A stretch of 8,641 nt of DNA from Bacteroidales bacterium (GTDB lineage: Bacteria; Bacteroidota; Bacteroidia; Bacteroidales; UBA7960). The notes under the pieces were generated by a model that worked only from the letters and a program-made list of their open reading frames with translations, was not told where the DNA came from and ran no database searches. Below are positions 6,860 to 8,641 of the stretch, piece by piece. The position numbers were made by a program, and so were the translations under genes. Position 1 is the first letter of the stretch, and each line of letters starts with the position of its first letter. The stretch lies in the NCBI GenBank assembly GCA_007132865.1, contig SLNU01000343.1, forward strand, positions 1 to 8,641. The letters run 5' to 3'.

Positions 6860-7399
6860 CTACTTCCTGTCGAAGAAGGGGTTCTTTGAGCTGACACTCA
6901 TCGGGATGCCGTAAATGACTTTCACGTCTTCCCCAAGCAGTCCCATTTTCATTGCAGCATAACCAGCAGTGTACATGATGCGGTTATCCACGCGGTGGTC
7001 CATTGCCACAGCCACCGCAGAGCCGATGGCGATCCCAAGGTCTCCGGTATTGAATGCACAGGGCACATCGGGATACTCGTTCTTGTGCGCACAGTCCTGA
7101 AAACCACACAATCCGCACAGCTTCAGGGACATGGATTTGATGCTGGTGCCCATAAGTACAAGCACTTCGGCCGATTGCAACACATTGTGGGCATCCCGGG
7201 TAAAGATCTTGTTGTCTTCCTGCTCCCCGATTTCATTCATCACACGGGCCAACTCATGTACATCTTTGCCGGTCAGGATGGCCATGGACAAGGTGCTTAA
7301 TCCTCTGGCCTTTGGCGCGGTGCGCGCAGCAACCAACATCTTTTTTGCAATATCGACCAGGCTGTCCTGGATCACTTCGGTCTCGGAAATAATCGCCAT
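6860..7399 (-). CDS. DUF2148 ferredoxin-domain protein
   Basis: A 179-residue protein that I recognise as the DUF2148/COG4739 family (uncharacterised proteins with a ferredoxin-like domain). The N-terminal part has AARTAPKARG at 24-33, recalling nitroreductase-type segments. The centre carries four cysteines, Cys95, Cys98, Cys103 and Cys114 (CGLCGFQDC then PCAF), spaced C-x2-C-x4-C-x10-C, as expected for ligands of a 4Fe-4S cluster. The C-terminal part (YTAGYAAMKMGLLGEDVKVIYGIP) is typical of the family. The reaction is not known. The family is frequent in anaerobes. The ATG lies 21 bases after the stop of the upstream DnaB-like gene with AGGAAA nearby, so the two are very likely one operon. 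No convincing terminator follows; a 6-bp dyad at 6836-6864 lacks a T tract. Confidence 0.88.
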   Translation of the reverse strand: MAIISETEVIQDSLVDIAKKMLVAARTAPKARGLSTLSMAILTGKDVHELARVMNEIGEQEDNKIFTRDAHNVLQSAEVLVLMGTSIKSMSLKLCGLCGFQDCAHKNEYPDVPCAFNTGDLGIAIGSAVAVAMDHRVDNRIMYTAGYAAMKMGLLGEDVKVIYGIPMSVSSKNPFFDRK

Positions 7400-7420
7400 G
7401 GGGAAAATTTTTTCCTGTTT

Positions 7421-8320
7421 TTAGGAAAGGTCTGTAAATTTTGACAAGCTCTCAATAAACGCAAGTGGGACAACCCCTTGCCTATCGGTATCATGGTGTT
7501 TGGCCACGATCACCTCTACCCTGGCTTTTCCGGGTATCTTTCCCTGCCGGGGATCCAGGTCGCTTCGATGCAAGACCAGGACCACATCGGAGATTTCACC
7601 GAGATATTCCGGGAGGTCTTTCAGTTCAGGGCGCGGGGTGGATCCAAAGCCGGGAAACACGCTGGGCATCTGGGAAAAAAGCAGGACCGGGATATCCAGT
7701 TCACGCGCAATCTCCTTGATCAGCTTCACCACATGCTTGAGCTCCTCGTTTCTCGAATTAGTGCCCATCCGACCATGATTCAGCAATTCAAGGTAGTCCA
7801 CAATGATCAGATCCACCTCATGCCTTTCCTTTAGCTGGCGGCATTTACTAACCAATTCATCAGCACCCAGTCCGGGGGTATCATCCAGAAAAATTCTGGC
7901 TTTGGCGATCCCGTTCACGAGGGAGTGCATATGGTCCTTTTCACTTGCTTTCAGCTTGCCGGTTTGCAACTTTTCAACCGACATGCCGGTTTCACTCTCT
8001 ATCAGCCTGGATGTCATTTTCTGGCTGGAACGTTCAGCAGAAAAAATGGCCACCGCATAATTGTTGCGAACGGCCATATTGTTGGCAACGGACAATAAAA
8101 AAGCGGTCTTACCCATGCCGGGCTTCACCGCAATCGTAGTCAGTTGTCCTTTTTGAAATCCGCCTATTGCTTCATCGAGCGCCCTGAATCCTGTGGATAT
8201 ACCAATCAGTGAGGGTGTTTGTCCGATTTCTGTTTTCAGTGCTTCGTTTACCAGCTCGCGGATGCCGGTAAACGAGAACACCTCTGGCTGCTCTGTGACT
8301 TCTAATGAGTTTTGCTCCAT
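7421..8320 (-). CDS. stand-alone DnaB-type RecA-fold ATPase
   Basis: A 299-residue protein made of the C-terminal (helicase, RecA-fold) domain of DnaB without the N-terminal domain that contacts primase. Visible motifs are STGFRALDEAIGGFQKGQL at 42-60, Walker A KPGMGKTA at 66-73, Glu96 in SAERSS (equivalent to the catalytic Glu of SLEMS in DnaB), Walker B LIIVDY with Asp175, Gln217 in FSQMPS, SDVVLVLHR at 244-252, and AKHHDTDRQG at 273-282. In E. coli DnaB the last motif is GKQRNG, where Lys418 and Arg420 reach the neighbouring subunit's ATP; here Lys274 is kept but the arginine is His276. The first 30 residues are a short leader of no known fold. It is therefore probably not the replicative helicase but a related ring or filament ATPase of unknown role. 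It leads the operon with the DUF2148 gene and is divergent from a MerR-type gene. Confidence 0.85.
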   Translation of the reverse strand: MEQNSLEVTEQPEVFSFTGIRELVNEALKTEIGQTPSLIGISTGFRALDEAIGGFQKGQLTTIAVKPGMGKTAFLLSVANNMAVRNNYAVAIFSAERSSQKMTSRLIESETGMSVEKLQTGKLKASEKDHMHSLVNGIAKARIFLDDTPGLGADELVSKCRQLKERHEVDLIIVDYLELLNHGRMGTNSRNEELKHVVKLIKEIARELDIPVLLFSQMPSVFPGFGSTPRPELKDLPEYLGEISDVVLVLHRSDLDPRQGKIPGKARVEVIVAKHHDTDRQGVVPLAFIESLSKFTDLS

Positions 8321-8352
8321 GATCGTCCGTTATTGTTTAAACACCGTTTTTC

Positions 8353-8383
8353 CAAATATAGGAAAAAAAACGAGGTGAAAACT
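8353..8383 (-). promoter_or_regulatory. promoter of the DnaB-like/DUF2148 operon
   Basis: On the minus strand TATATTTG (8360 to 8353) is an exact match to the Bacteroidetes -7 element TAnnTTTG. A T-rich GTTT sequence (8383 to 8380) about 19 bases upstream is a weak -33 element. The implied start near 8346 would leave a leader of about 25 bases before the ATG at 8320. The gap is AT-rich, which lowers certainty. Confidence 0.5.
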
Positions 8384-8399
8384 GTTAAAAAATATAATA

Positions 8400-8427
8400 T
8401 TGAACCAATTCATGTTTTTTATGTTTA
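8400..8427 (+). promoter_or_regulatory. possible promoter of the MerR-family gene
   Basis: TTG at 8400-8402 and TATGTTTA at 8420-8427 resemble the Bacteroidetes -33/-7 pair with a 17-base spacer, shorter than the usual 19-20. Transcription would begin near 8433. Together with the divergent element at 8353-8383 this would make 8321-8457 a two-way regulatory region. Confidence 0.3.
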
Positions 8428-8457
8428 ACACTTGGACCAGGATTTTAAACAGGAAAC

Positions 8458-8641
8458 ATGACCCGCTATTCCATCAACGATCTGGAAAAGATCACCGGCA
8501 TAAAAGCCCACACCATTCGCATGTGGGAAAAGAGGTACCAGGTCATCAACCCGGAGAGGACAGATACCAACATACGCTATTATTTTGACAGTGATCTGAA
8601 AAAGTTGTTGAACGTCAGCACGCTGAACAGGCATGGGATCA
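8458..8641 (+). CDS. MerR-family transcriptional regulator, partial
   Basis: The first 61 residues of a MerR-type DNA-binding regulator, cut by the right edge of the window. The winged-helix start is clear: MTRYSINDLEKITGIKAHTI, then RMWEKRYQVINPERTDTNIR and YYFDSDLKKLLNVSTLN. Wording of this kind (IKAHTIRMWEKRY and PxRTDTNIRYY) is typical of Bacteroidetes MerR proteins, some of which continue into a cobalamin-binding domain; whether this one does cannot be seen. ATG 8458 is supported by AGGAAA directly before it and by the start of family similarity. It is divergent from the DnaB-like operon, with 137 bases between the two starts, so control of that operon or of itself is possible but not shown. 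Confidence 0.92.
   Translation, partial: MTRYSINDLEKITGIKAHTIRMWEKRYQVINPERTDTNIRYYFDSDLKKLLNVSTLNRHGI

Overview
The window looks like Bacteroidota (Bacteroidetes) chromosome. The signs are a TonB-dependent receptor carrying the N-terminal carboxypeptidase-regulatory-like domain usual in that phylum, a small secreted protein with the same domain, a Bacteroidetes-type L28 and DnaK, a MerR regulator of the kind common there, and at least one exact Bacteroidetes-type -7 element (TAnnTTTG). The coding regions are fairly GC-rich for the phylum. A ferredoxin-like Fe-S protein (DUF2148/COG4739) hints at an anaerobic or microaerobic lineage, but I cannot name a genus.

Left part (1-3829): rpmB ends in a strong intrinsic terminator. 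Next come a secreted carboxypeptidase-regulatory-like protein and a complete outer-membrane TonB-dependent receptor without a SusD partner, both on the plus strand. A 222-base gap follows; it holds a sigma-54-like -24/-12 sequence and two imperfect dyads just ahead of dnaK.

Middle (3830-6243): a complete dnaK with no grpE or dnaJ beside it ends in a near-perfect terminator. Behind it is an AT-rich scar. It holds a decayed C-terminal fragment of an AAA/DUF4143-type ATPase that stops abruptly at three tandem imperfect repeats resembling a transposon end. The last repeat overlaps the 3' end of the next gene and supplies its stop codon.

Right part (6224-8641): minus-strand genes are a thiol peroxidase that lacks the usual resolving cysteine, then (in a separate two-gene unit) a DnaB-type RecA-fold ATPase without the primase-binding N-terminal domain, followed 21 bases later by a DUF2148 Fe-S protein. 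A divergent MerR-family regulator starts at 8458 and runs off the right edge.

Most of the window is ordinary core and envelope biology. The parts worth a second look are the 5845-6243 scar, the cysteine layout of the peroxidase, the stand-alone DnaB-like ATPase paired with an Fe-S protein, and the possible sigma-54 control of dnaK. I found no rRNA, tRNA, CRISPR array or complete mobile element.
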